Origin: Desulfatitalea sp.
Lineage (GTDB): Bacteria; Desulfobacterota; Desulfobacteria; Desulfobacterales; Desulfosarcinaceae
NCBI GenBank assembly: GCA_013041835.1
Contig: JABDRH010000594.1
Span: 1 to 31,039 of the forward strand
DNA: 31,039 nt
Reading direction: 5' to 3'
Below are positions 19,661 through 27,067 of the stretch, piece by piece; the stretch's first letter is position 1, and every line of letters starts with the position of its first letter. The notes below the pieces were generated by a model. That model was not told the origin of the DNA. It ran no database searches and saw nothing but the letters and a program-made list of their open reading frames with translations. The position numbers were made by a program, and so were the translations under genes.

Positions 19661-20635
19661 ATGCTGTTTCCCGATTATCGCCCCCGCCGCATGCGAAAGT
19701 CCGATGCTTTTCGCCGCATGGTGCGCGAAACCCGACTCGATGTGGCGGACCTTATAATGCCCTTGTTTGCCGTCGAAGGCAAGGATACGCGACAGGCGAT
19801 CGCCGCCATGCCGGGACACTACCAGCTTTCCATCGATCATATCGTGAAGAAAAGCAAGGAAGCTTTTTCCCTCGGCGTTCCGGCAGTGATCCTGTTTGGT
19901 GTCCCGAAACGCAAAGACGCCCTTGCCACCGAGGCATATGCCAAGGACGGCGTGGTCCAACGAGCAGTAAAAGCAGTAAAAGAAGCCGTACCGGACCTGG
20001 CGGTCATTACCGACGTCTGCCTGTGTGCCTACACGGATCACGGCCACTGCGGGATCGTGCAAGGGCAAATCATTGATAACGATGCCTCGCTGGATTTGCT
20101 GGCCAAAACGGCCCTATCCCATGCCAAGGCGGGTGCGGACATGGTCGCACCTTCGGACATGATGGACGGCCGTGTTACGGAAATACGCAATGTTTTGGAT
20201 GAAGCCGACATGTCCCATATTCCGATCATGTCCTACGCCGCCAAATATTGCTCAGCTTACTACGGGCCATTCCGCGAGGCGGCCGACTCGGCTCCCCAAT
20301 TCGGAGACCGACGTACTTATCAAATGGACCCGGCCAACGCCCAGGAGGCGATCCGTGAGGTCGCCATGGACGTAGAAGAGGGCGCCGATGTGGTGATGGT
20401 CAAGCCAGCCCTCGCCTACCTCGACATTATCCGTCGTATCAAGGACGAGGTGGATCTTCCCGTAGCAGCGTACAACGTAAGCGGAGAATACGCTATGATC
20501 AAAGCCGCCGCGGAGCGTGGCTGGCTGGATGGCGATGCCATCATGATCGAAACGCTTACCGCCATCAAGCGGGCCGGAGCAGACATGATCCTGACCTACT
20601 TTGCACTGGAAGCCGCCCATTTATTGAATGCTTGA
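19661..20635 (+). CDS. hemB: Delta-aminolevulinic acid dehydratase (porphobilinogen synthase)
   Basis: Condenses two 5-aminolevulinate molecules to porphobilinogen, an early shared step of tetrapyrrole synthesis. The start at 19661 has AAGGAG at a spacing of five; the ATG nine codons upstream overlaps the end of ahbC and has no such site. The protein has 324 residues. DVCLCAYTDHGHC contains the three zinc-binding cysteines (C120, C122, C130) of the zinc-dependent class. The two active-site lysines are expected in SYAAKYCSAYYGPFR and VMVKPALAYLDI. It sits between ahbC and ahbD, so precursor supply and late heme steps are co-expressed. Confidence 0.97.
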   Translation: MLFPDYRPRRMRKSDAFRRMVRETRLDVADLIMPLFAVEGKDTRQAIAAMPGHYQLSIDHIVKKSKEAFSLGVPAVILFGVPKRKDALATEAYAKDGVVQRAVKAVKEAVPDLAVITDVCLCAYTDHGHCGIVQGQIIDNDASLDLLAKTALSHAKAGADMVAPSDMMDGRVTEIRNVLDEADMSHIPIMSYAAKYCSAYYGPFREAADSAPQFGDRRTYQMDPANAQEAIREVAMDVEEGADVVMVKPALAYLDIIRRIKDEVDLPVAAYNVSGEYAMIKAAAERGWLDGDAIMIETLTAIKRAGADMILTYFALEAAHLLNA

Positions 20636-20669
20636 ACGCACAAAGCGCTGAAGACAAAGGCGACCCGAC

Positions 20670-21782
20670 ATGCACCATCGCCCCACAAAGCACCAGGTAA
20701 ACAATACCGAGCCGCGCCGGCCGGATAGCGATGGCGAACGGCCCCCGCTTCGTCTGGTCGCTTGGGAGACCACGCGCAATTGCAACTTGTCCTGCGTACA
20801 CTGCCGGGCATCCGCCACTTGCGGTCCATATACCGGCGAATTGGATACCGACGCCGCTCTGACCTTGCTCGATCAAATCGCCAGAATCGCACGGCCCATC
20901 GTAATCCTGACCGGTGGCGAACCCTTACTGCGTCCAGACATCTTCGACATTGCCCAATATGGTACGGACAAGGGCCTGCGCATGGTCATGGCGCCCAACG
21001 GCACGTTGGTGAGCGGAAAAATCGCGGAAAAGATGGCACAAACCGGCATTAAGCGCATCAGCATCAGTCTCGACGGCGCCACGGCTCAATGTCATGATGC
21101 CTTCCGCGGCGTTAGCGGCGCTTTCCACGGAGCGCTGCAAGGCATTGAAAATGCCAGGGCAGCCGGTATTGAGTTTCAGATCAACACCACCATTACGAAA
21201 ACCAACCTTGATCAAATTCCACTCATTCTCGATTTGGCCGAACGGTTAGGCGCCGTCGCCCACCATATCTTTCTTCTCGTACCCACCGGCCGAGGCAAAT
21301 ACATCATCGATCAGGAAATCGACGCCCAGGCGTATGAAAAAACCTTGAACTGGTTCTATGACCAACGTGAAAAAACAAGCCTGCAACTCAAGGCTACCTG
21401 CGCACCCCACTACCATCGCATTCTGCGGCAACGGGCCAAAGCGGAAGGCAAGGCCGTCACCTTCCAATCCCACGGCCTGGATGCGGTAACACGGGGTTGC
21501 CTGGCCGGCAGCGGCTTTTGCTTTATTTCCCACCGCGGCATTGTTCAACCGTGCGGCTTTCTTGACCTGAACTGTGGTGATGTGACCCAACAGGATTTTG
21601 CCGAGATCTGGTTGCACGCAACTCACTTTAAACGCTTGCGTGACAGCAACCAGCTCAAGGACAAATGCGGCTGCTGTGAGTACCGCAATGTTTGCGGCGG
21701 ATGCCGGGCGCGAGCATACGAAGCCACGGGAGACTACCTGGCAGCCGAACCTTTGTGCCAATACACCCCCAAGTCCGTCTAA
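20670..21782 (+). CDS. ahbD: AhbD-type radical SAM/SPASM heme b synthase
   Basis: In homologues it oxidatively decarboxylates the two propionates of Fe-coproporphyrin III to vinyl groups, giving heme b. The 370-residue protein has the cluster motif CNLSCVHC (C38, C42, C45), GGEP at 82-85, and a C-terminal SPASM-type cysteine cluster in CGCCEYRNVCGGCRARAYEATGD, with further cysteines in RGCLAGSGFCFI and QPCGF. Residues 1-27 form a polar lead. It resembles ahbC in the core but has a distinct C-terminus. It lies 34 bases after hemB. The start ATG has a weak ribosome site, so the exact N-terminus is moderately certain. Confidence 0.9.
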   Translation: MHHRPTKHQVNNTEPRRPDSDGERPPLRLVAWETTRNCNLSCVHCRASATCGPYTGELDTDAALTLLDQIARIARPIVILTGGEPLLRPDIFDIAQYGTDKGLRMVMAPNGTLVSGKIAEKMAQTGIKRISISLDGATAQCHDAFRGVSGAFHGALQGIENARAAGIEFQINTTITKTNLDQIPLILDLAERLGAVAHHIFLLVPTGRGKYIIDQEIDAQAYEKTLNWFYDQREKTSLQLKATCAPHYHRILRQRAKAEGKAVTFQSHGLDAVTRGCLAGSGFCFISHRGIVQPCGFLDLNCGDVTQQDFAEIWLHATHFKRLRDSNQLKDKCGCCEYRNVCGGCRARAYEATGDYLAAEPLCQYTPKSV

Positions 21783-21864
21783 AAATCTCTTGTTCATCTT
21801 TTTAGTTCAATGTTATTTCTGTTTTAGTGTGCCATCCCCACCTTAAATGAGAAAGGATAGGGAG

Positions 21865-22470
21865 ATGAAAATCAGAGCCTTAATGATTCCTAACCCCATT
21901 ACCATTGCAGTTAACCAATCGGTTCAAAAGGCCATCGAACTGATGAAGATCAACGCCATTCGGCATCTTCCCGTGGTGGATGGTAAAAAACAGCTCAAAG
22001 GCCTGTTGACGTTAGCCGACTTGAAACAAGCGCTAATCCCTTCCATGTTGGCGGATTTAACCCTTTCAGACATGATGATTTCAAACCCCATCACGGTCAA
22101 CCCTGATGATGATGTGGAAATCGCCGCCCAACTGATATATAAGCATAAAATCAGCGGACTGCCGGTAATCAACACAAAACGTCTGGTTGGGATCATCACC
22201 GAATCGGACATGTTGCGCACCTTTATCGATATGATGGGCATCCTATCCAGCAGTGCCCGCATCGACATCATCACCGATGACAAACCCGACGGCTTGAATA
22301 AAGCGATCCAAATCATCCATGATCAAGGCGGAGACATCATCAATGTCGGCATGACCGCCCAGCGGACCGCAAAACGCACCTACTATTTTCGTCTGGCGCC
22401 ATGCGACACCCAACCCATCAAAGCTGCCCTGGAAATAGGCGGATTCGCCGTCCGAGCCGAAATGGATTAG
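21865..22470 (+). CDS. CBS-domain pair protein, AcuB-like
   Basis: Predicted small-molecule sensor of 201 residues. It has two CBS domains (about residues 1-60 and 65-125; MIPNPITIAVNQSVQKAIELM and MISNPITVNPDDDVEIAAQLI) that usually bind adenosine nucleotides. A C-terminal ACT-like segment (about 135-201) gives the CBS-CBS-ACT layout seen in AcuB proteins. The ATG at 21865 is chosen because AAAGGA lies seven bases before it; the ATG at 21847 precedes this ribosome site. It follows ahbD by 82 bases, and a T-rich gap makes it unclear whether it is in the heme operon. The role is unknown; a link to heme or energy status is only inference. Confidence 0.8.
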   Translation: MKIRALMIPNPITIAVNQSVQKAIELMKINAIRHLPVVDGKKQLKGLLTLADLKQALIPSMLADLTLSDMMISNPITVNPDDDVEIAAQLIYKHKISGLPVINTKRLVGIITESDMLRTFIDMMGILSSSARIDIITDDKPDGLNKAIQIIHDQGGDIINVGMTAQRTAKRTYYFRLAPCDTQPIKAALEIGGFAVRAEMD

Positions 22471-22565
22471 TATGCGGTGCATAACCGCCCCTCGCCCGAT
22501 CGCCCCGCTGATTGCTCCATCTTACTGATATTAAATAATATATTCACAATATGCCACTATCTCGC

Positions 22566-22594
22566 TTGACAAACGTTCAAGTGTTTAGTAATTT
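22566..22594 (+). promoter_or_regulatory. Candidate promoter for the AMIN-protein gene
   Basis: A perfect TTGACA (22566-22571) is followed after 17 bases by TAATTT (22589-22594) in an AT-rich gap of 220 bases. It is about 95 bases upstream of the AMIN-domain gene. The -10 matches at the three most important positions only. Confidence 0.45.
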
Positions 22595-22690
22595 TAATAA
22601 TTCTTGTACGGTGACGATAAAAGAAAGATTCCGGCATATTGCTCAACCAACGTCGGATTGCAGACTTTGGCGAATTGGTGGTGAACTCAA

Positions 22691-23614
22691 GTGATCCGGA
22701 ATCGGCACATATTTAAGCAATGGTTCGGCACGTGCCTGTGCTTGATGCTATGTTCGGGTCTTTGCTCGGCAGCCGTCTTGAAAGACATCCGAATAGGTGA
22801 ATACGAAGAATTCACACGAATTGCATTTGAACTGGACACCCATGCCGGCGCGGGCCGTATTGAATCCACTCAGCGCGATAAGGTGCATGTCATCTTTCCG
22901 CACACTCGACCCGAGCTGATTCGCAAAATAGCGGTCGAAAACAGCCGCAACATCCTTAACATCAAAATCCTGTCTGACAATCAACAACTCGAAATGATCC
23001 TTGAGTTGGCATCGCTTCATGGGAAAGTGGCTTTTTTCACCATGCAAGATCCACATCGTATGGTGGTGGACATCTATTGGACGATGCCTAAATCCGACTC
23101 ACCGTCTACCGAAGCTGCCATGACAAAACAGATGGAAACAAAGCCGCCAGAGCCGCGGCAAGCTGAATCCATCCAGCCCGAAGGTGACGCGGCACCGCCC
23201 GCGGGCGTCAGGCCACAGATTATGCCGCCACCAGCCTCGGCAAAGGGACCCAAGGCAAGTCAACCGCCTTCGCAAACGATGCCATTGACTCCCAGCACAC
23301 CTGTTTCCGAAAACGAGATGGCGCCGGCAGACAGCTCTCTGCCGGCCGATCGTGACATTTCCCGTCCACGGACAGATTCCTCCGTTGGCTCTCACAAGGC
23401 ATTGCATCGCACCAACTGGCTTGAATACTACCTGGTGATCACGTTGGTGATCATCACTATTGTCATCCTCGGTCTATTGGTACTTATGTTGCTCACCAGG
23501 CATCATGTTCATAAAGATATGTGGTGCGGACCGTCAGACACCAAAGACGCTGTGAACGATCCGGAAGCGCAGCTTTCCCCTATCGATGCCAAGCATATTG
23601 GAGACCCCCTATAA
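22691..23614 (+). CDS. Secreted/membrane AMIN-like domain protein with Pro-rich linker and C-terminal membrane helix
   Basis: Not a named gene. The 307-residue protein begins with a signal peptide (about 1-28: positive NRHIFK, hydrophobic LCLMLCSGLCSA). It is followed by an AMIN-like fold (about 29-130; VLKDIRIGEYEEFTRIAFEL through DPHRMVVDIYW) of the kind found in amidases and pilus secretins that bind the cell wall. A Pro/Ser-rich linker (about 135-235) follows, then one strong membrane helix (about 243-269) and a polar tail of about 38 residues. The layout predicts a periplasmic domain anchored from its C-terminal side. The start is GTG with only a weak ribosome site. It is followed by a PilZ-fusion gene two bases after the stop, indicating coupled expression. 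An envelope-to-c-di-GMP role is inferred from that. Confidence 0.75.
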   Translation: MIRNRHIFKQWFGTCLCLMLCSGLCSAAVLKDIRIGEYEEFTRIAFELDTHAGAGRIESTQRDKVHVIFPHTRPELIRKIAVENSRNILNIKILSDNQQLEMILELASLHGKVAFFTMQDPHRMVVDIYWTMPKSDSPSTEAAMTKQMETKPPEPRQAESIQPEGDAAPPAGVRPQIMPPPASAKGPKASQPPSQTMPLTPSTPVSENEMAPADSSLPADRDISRPRTDSSVGSHKALHRTNWLEYYLVITLVIITIVILGLLVLMLLTRHHVHKDMWCGPSDTKDAVNDPEAQLSPIDAKHIGDPL

Positions 23615-23616
23615 TC

Positions 23617-24759
23617 ATGAAGCTGTCCATAAATGCACCTGAGGCGCACCAATTCAGTGTCTTGCAGCGCCTTTTTGACAACCGCTTGAGCATTAATTCA
23701 CCCGATGAGTTCAACGACATCCTGGCCATATACAAAGACGACCCCTTCCTTTATCGCAAGTATGCGGATCTGCTGCTTCGTCTGAGCCGCCGGGAAGAAG
23801 CCACCATATCTTATGCAACGGCCGCCAATTTGTTTATCGAAAAAGGCATGAACCTGCAGGCCATTGTCGCCAAGATGATTCAGTGGAGCGTTGATAAACC
23901 CACCCACGATGAGGGACGCGATTTTCATGCACGCCTTCACGGCGAGGGCAGCCGTCAGACGCCATTACAGCGTTTCTGGTCCAGCATGAAGTATGCGGAA
24001 ATGGTTGCCTTCATGCGACGCCTGGCACTGGTTCGTTTGCCAGCCGCACAGATCATTGCCCGTGTGGATGCACCGGTGGAGGACCTGTTCTTCATCGTCT
24101 TCGGGGCCTTGGCGGAAATGCCCTCACCTGAATGTCAAAGCGAAGCACAGCGTGCGGGAAAGGAGATCGATCCCTTGCTGTTGGGGCCCAACGATGTCTT
24201 CGGAGACATCATTCCATTGCAGCGAAGCAATACGTCGGATACGGAAATCCGAACGCTTTCAGACGTTGAACTGGTAAAAATCGCCAAACCCGTTCTCGTT
24301 GACCTATCGCAAAAATATCCAAGAATTGAATCCCTGCTCATCGACCTGTATAAACCTGAAAATAGGGAAATGTGTGAGCGTAAATGGCAGACTGTAAGGC
24401 GGGCCATGCGCTATGGCCTGCCCACTGAAGTTTCGATCGAGATCGCCGGCAATGAATCGCTGCCCCAGGAGATGTCTTTGACCGGTTGTGCCGTCGATTT
24501 ATCCCTGACGGGTATGTGCGTCGACCTGGATAGGGATGTGCCGAAGGAAAACGATTTAAAAGGGCAATGGATATCCATTAAAATGGAATTGATGCATGAC
24601 GTGGTGCTCCTGAATCTAACGGGCAGGATCGTGTGGCAGCGACAGGCGGAAAAATCAAAAACTACTATTGGTGTGCATTTTGACACACTCAATCCCATGG
24701 ATCGGGAAATACTTTCGGAATACTGTTCAGGTCATGTCGGCGAACAGTACCTGTTATAA
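23617..24759 (+). CDS. Cyclic-nucleotide-fold (degenerate) plus PilZ domain protein
   Basis: Putative c-di-GMP effector of 380 residues. Residues 1-110 are helical (TPR-like look, KYADLLLRLSRREEA). About 125-235 resemble a cyclic-nucleotide-binding beta-roll (IIARVDAPVEDLFFIVFGAL, then FGDIIPLQRSNTSDTEIRTLSD), but the phosphate-binding cassette lacks the usual Arg-Thr/Ser-Ala arrangement, so cAMP binding is doubtful. From about 258 there is a PilZ domain with RRAMR (RxxxR) and DLSLTG (D-x-S-x-x-G), both needed for c-di-GMP. The start ATG lies two bases after the upstream AMIN-protein stop. A longer in-frame extension from 23521 overlaps that gene and is not favoured. Function not recognised beyond domains. 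Confidence 0.8.
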   Translation: MKLSINAPEAHQFSVLQRLFDNRLSINSPDEFNDILAIYKDDPFLYRKYADLLLRLSRREEATISYATAANLFIEKGMNLQAIVAKMIQWSVDKPTHDEGRDFHARLHGEGSRQTPLQRFWSSMKYAEMVAFMRRLALVRLPAAQIIARVDAPVEDLFFIVFGALAEMPSPECQSEAQRAGKEIDPLLLGPNDVFGDIIPLQRSNTSDTEIRTLSDVELVKIAKPVLVDLSQKYPRIESLLIDLYKPENREMCERKWQTVRRAMRYGLPTEVSIEIAGNESLPQEMSLTGCAVDLSLTGMCVDLDRDVPKENDLKGQWISIKMELMHDVVLLNLTGRIVWQRQAEKSKTTIGVHFDTLNPMDREILSEYCSGHVGEQYLL

Positions 24760-24762
24760 GGG

Positions 24763-24837
24763 CCTCGTCAAAAAGCCCATACGTGCTAACCCAATTGAAA
24801 TCGGCGACCCTAAGGTCAATTAATCTTTTTGATGAGG
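24763..24837. repeat. Imperfect 13-bp inverted repeat at a convergent gene junction
   Basis: CCTCGTCAAAAAG (24763-24775) and CTTTTTGATGAGG (24825-24837) pair in 13 positions (one G-U) across a 49-base loop. The right arm is inside the last codons of the minus-strand PilZ gene. It may act as a transcript-end structure for both converging genes. Confidence 0.55.
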
Positions 24838-25409
24838 GTATTGAGAATGTCACGCTGGTAATCCGTTATCTGCTCATACTGAACACCGATACCATCCGGG
24901 TAAATCCTTTTGACCCGACCCTGAATCTTAAACGGCACCGAATCATTGGCCTCCGACAGTATAAAACATAGGGCGATTTCCTGGCTGACATCAAAATGTT
25001 CCGCGGTTTCAATGAAAACACCATCTGCGCTGATATCTCGGATGCAACTGCGGTAAGCCTTGCCATCGGCGGCGTAGTCGACAAGTAAAAAGCAAGACAG
25101 CCGGGGATACTCCCGAACCCAGCGATAATCCGGGCCCTTTAATACACGCAAACATTGCAGAAGGCGCTGTGCGTCCAAGGACCTGATCACCGTAAAAATC
25201 CGGCCGATAATCATTTGCCGGCGCAAGGTATCGTTTGCCTGCACAGGAAGTTTGGCCAGAAAGCTGTCTACCTGATTTTCTTTAATTTCGGAAGCTTGCG
25301 CCAATGCCTCAAGCAACATGGCGAGTTGTTGATCCTGCATTTTATAGATGGATTCGGCCAAACGCAGGACGATGGTGTGCTTTTCAATTTGATCGGCTGT
25401 ATAGGCCAT
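24816..25409 (-). CDS. PilZ-domain protein
   Basis: Likely c-di-GMP receptor of 197 residues. The N-terminal 100 residues are helical (DQIEKHTIVLRLAESIYKM and following), with no recognised family. The C-terminal PilZ domain has REYPR (RxxxR) and DISADGVFIET (D-x-S-x-x-G), both c-di-GMP contacts. The ATG at 25409 has GAGG nine bases upstream; in-frame ATGs at 25424 and 25481 have no such site. The gene is single and converges with the cyclic-nucleotide-fold/PilZ gene. The protein could be a flagellar, pilus or transcription effector; the sequence does not say. Confidence 0.85.
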   Translation of the reverse strand: MAYTADQIEKHTIVLRLAESIYKMQDQQLAMLLEALAQASEIKENQVDSFLAKLPVQANDTLRRQMIIGRIFTVIRSLDAQRLLQCLRVLKGPDYRWVREYPRLSCFLLVDYAADGKAYRSCIRDISADGVFIETAEHFDVSQEIALCFILSEANDSVPFKIQGRVKRIYPDGIGVQYEQITDYQRDILNTLIKKIN

Positions 25410-25591
25410 CGGCCGGTTCCTCATCCGCGCTATACGATGAAGCAACGGGCTGCAAGGTGCAGCAGCGTGCGCAGTTGCCACATGGTTGCGGCCATTGTAA
25501 AGTTCTTATCTATATCGCATACTTGCCCATTAAAGCAAGCTGCAAATTCACTGCGGGGGATTGTGCCAAGTGTGGGAACAGCGCTTTTTGT

Positions 25592-25620
25592 TTGACACCT
25601 ATCCGGCATTTCTCTATACT
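25592..25620 (+). promoter_or_regulatory. Strong sigma-70-like promoter for the roadblock-mglA genes
   Basis: A perfect TTGACA (25592-25597), a 17-base spacer and TATACT (25615-25620, five of six) make this the best promoter match in the window. Transcription would start near 25627, giving a leader of about 350 bases before the roadblock gene. Confidence 0.7.
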
Positions 25621-25808
25621 TGCTTGAACTAAAAGGGTATTCTGGTATTCGTCGGTTTCTTGCTCCGGCAACCGAAGGTGAGTCAGCCGCCAGGGTGAAC
25701 CGCAGGCGCCCTGTTGAATACAGAAAACCCCACGACTGATAGAGGCAAAGCCATTTCATCGGATGCGACCAATGAAATGACACGTACATTTGCCGCGGAA
25801 CTGACAAC
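25621..25808 (+). other. Long structured 5' leader upstream of roadblock gene
   Basis: No gene is seen. The leader contains GC-rich pairing potential, for example CAGGGTG with CGCCCTG (seven pairs) around 25690-25712. I compared it by eye with c-di-GMP, cobalamin and TPP riboswitch cores and found no match. It may be a regulatory leader of unknown type or a decayed element. Confidence 0.4.
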
Positions 25809-25954
25809 TAGTGTCCGTCCATATAGGGTCGCTTGCGGACCAGATCAAGGCCGCTGTGATGTTGACACCGCAGGCGTAGGACACTACGTCGAGGATGACA
25901 ATATCGTTAGAACGTAAATACGGGCCGCAAATTGACATTGGTGAATGGACACTA
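25809..25954. mobile_element. MITE-like 146-bp element with terminal inverted repeats
   Basis: TAGTGTCC (25809-25816) and GGACACTA (25947-25954) are exact inverted ends; similarity continues inward to about 11 of 13 positions. The outer TA on both sides could be a target duplication, as made by IS630/mariner-type elements. A hairpin lies in the middle (CGTAG 25875-25879 with CTACG 25884-25888). No transposase is encoded, so it would be a non-autonomous element or a solo remnant. It sits in the leader just 25 bases before the roadblock start, immediately upstream of the ribosome site. Confidence 0.6.
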
Positions 25955-25979
25955 ACGAATTCCTAAAGGAGGAAGATCA

Positions 25980-26384
25980 TTGTCCTATATACTTGATCAA
26001 GAACAGTTGGATGGTATTGAGGAGGTCTTGCAAAAGGACTTGATGGACCTTGGTCTAAAGTGTGTCATTCTCATTGATATGGCTGGTAATATCATTGCCA
26101 ATCTGGACAATGGACAGGTCGGTCACGATGTCTATTCGTTGGCGGCATTGGCTGCGGGCAACTTCGGTGCAGTGTGCGCCATGGCTGCTATCATCGGAGA
26201 AGACGATTTTGCCCTTCTTTTCCATAAAGGCAAAAATGAGAATATCCATTTCAGCAAGGTAATGGATGATTTCTTGCTTGTCACCATATTTGGGAACGAC
26301 GTTTCTTTAGGGTACCTACGCCTGAAAGTTGAAGAATCCATCGGAAAAATCAGGAAAATTTTTGAAACCACCAAAAAAGTATAG
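25980..26384 (+). CDS. Roadblock/LC7 (MglB-like) domain protein
   Basis: 134-residue protein of the roadblock/LC7 fold, which in bacteria usually forms dimers that regulate small GTPases of the MglA type. The fold is suggested by LDGIEEVLQKDLMDLGLKCVILIDMAGNIIA, then ALAAGNFGAVCAMAAIIGEDDFALLFHKG and the strand FLLVTIFGNDVSLGYLRLKV. The start is TTG at 25980, supported by a strong AAAGGAGG seven bases before it. It is first in a set with the MglA-like GTPase 64 bases downstream, matching the mglB-mglA order of Myxococcus. GAP-like activity toward that GTPase is inferred. Confidence 0.85.
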   Translation: MSYILDQEQLDGIEEVLQKDLMDLGLKCVILIDMAGNIIANLDNGQVGHDVYSLAALAAGNFGAVCAMAAIIGEDDFALLFHKGKNENIHFSKVMDDFLLVTIFGNDVSLGYLRLKVEESIGKIRKIFETTKKV

Positions 26385-26448
26385 GTGGAGCGGCAACGGA
26401 CCGTTTTTTCGATTGTGAACGTTACCAACTTCAGGCGAGGATTCCCGC

Positions 26449-27057
26449 GTGGCGGTTATCAACATTCGAACAAAGGAAGTGCAGGTCAAAATCGTGTATG
26501 TCGGACCTGGGCGTGGTGGGAAAACCACCAATTTGGAGTTTATCTTTCAACATATTAGACATCGAATTCAGTCTGATATGGTGAGTATCAAAACCCACGG
26601 CGACAGGACGCTATTTTTCGACTTCCTCCCATTTGATCTGGGGCAGATCCAAGGCTACAAAATCAAAACACAGCTTTATACGGTTCCGGGTCAAGTGAAA
26701 TACAACGCCACTCGAAAACTGGTCTTGAAGGGCGTGGATGGCATTGTATTTGTGGCTGATTCAATGGAAGTCATGCGCGAGAAAAACATAGTTGCCATGG
26801 AGAATCTTGTCGAGAATCTATCTCATTATGATATTGATATTTATGACAAATTTCCAATCATCCTGCAATACAACAAACGCGACCTTGCCGATGAAGACGT
26901 TGCCCTGCTGGACATTGAAACCATGGAATCGGATCTGAATGCGAAGCTTAAGGCACCTTTTTTTGAAGCCAGCGCAGTAAAAGGCAATAATGTCATCGCC
27001 ACGGTAAAAAAGGCGATATCCACCACCATTGTATCCATACAGGATCATCTGGCATAG
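26449..27057 (+). CDS. MglA-like small Ras-family GTPase
   Basis: 202-residue GTPase close to MglA, the polarity switch of Myxococcus gliding and pilus reversal. The P-loop is GPGRGGKTTN (19-28), DRTLFFDFLP at 52-61 contains Arg53 and Thr54, TVPGQVKY at 78-85 contains Gln82, and NKRD lies at 142-145. By alignment from memory, Arg53 and Gln82 are the intrinsic arginine finger and catalytic Gln of MglA, and both are kept. The P-loop differs: MglA has Leu-Cys where this has Arg22-Gly23. The start is GTG with GCGAGG upstream. The roadblock gene precedes it, and the next ORF starts 10 bases after its stop. Confidence 0.9.
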   Translation: MAVINIRTKEVQVKIVYVGPGRGGKTTNLEFIFQHIRHRIQSDMVSIKTHGDRTLFFDFLPFDLGQIQGYKIKTQLYTVPGQVKYNATRKLVLKGVDGIVFVADSMEVMREKNIVAMENLVENLSHYDIDIYDKFPIILQYNKRDLADEDVALLDIETMESDLNAKLKAPFFEASAVKGNNVIATVKKAISTTIVSIQDHLA

Positions 27058-27067
27058 GAGGTCTGGA

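Noticed and set aside
25540..25575. A sigma-54-like site on the minus strand (TGGCAC followed by GC) upstream of the PilZ gene
   Set aside because: The spacing between the GG and GC is one base too long and the -12 element lacks TTGC.
25680..25760. A possible c-di-GMP, cobalamin or group II intron RNA in the roadblock leader
   Set aside because: Some short motifs look familiar, but the order and core bases of these RNA classes are not present.
26385..26448. An intrinsic terminator between the roadblock and mglA-like genes (AACGGACCGTTTTTT)
   Set aside because: The possible stem has only five pairs with a one-base loop, too small to form; at most a weak pause.
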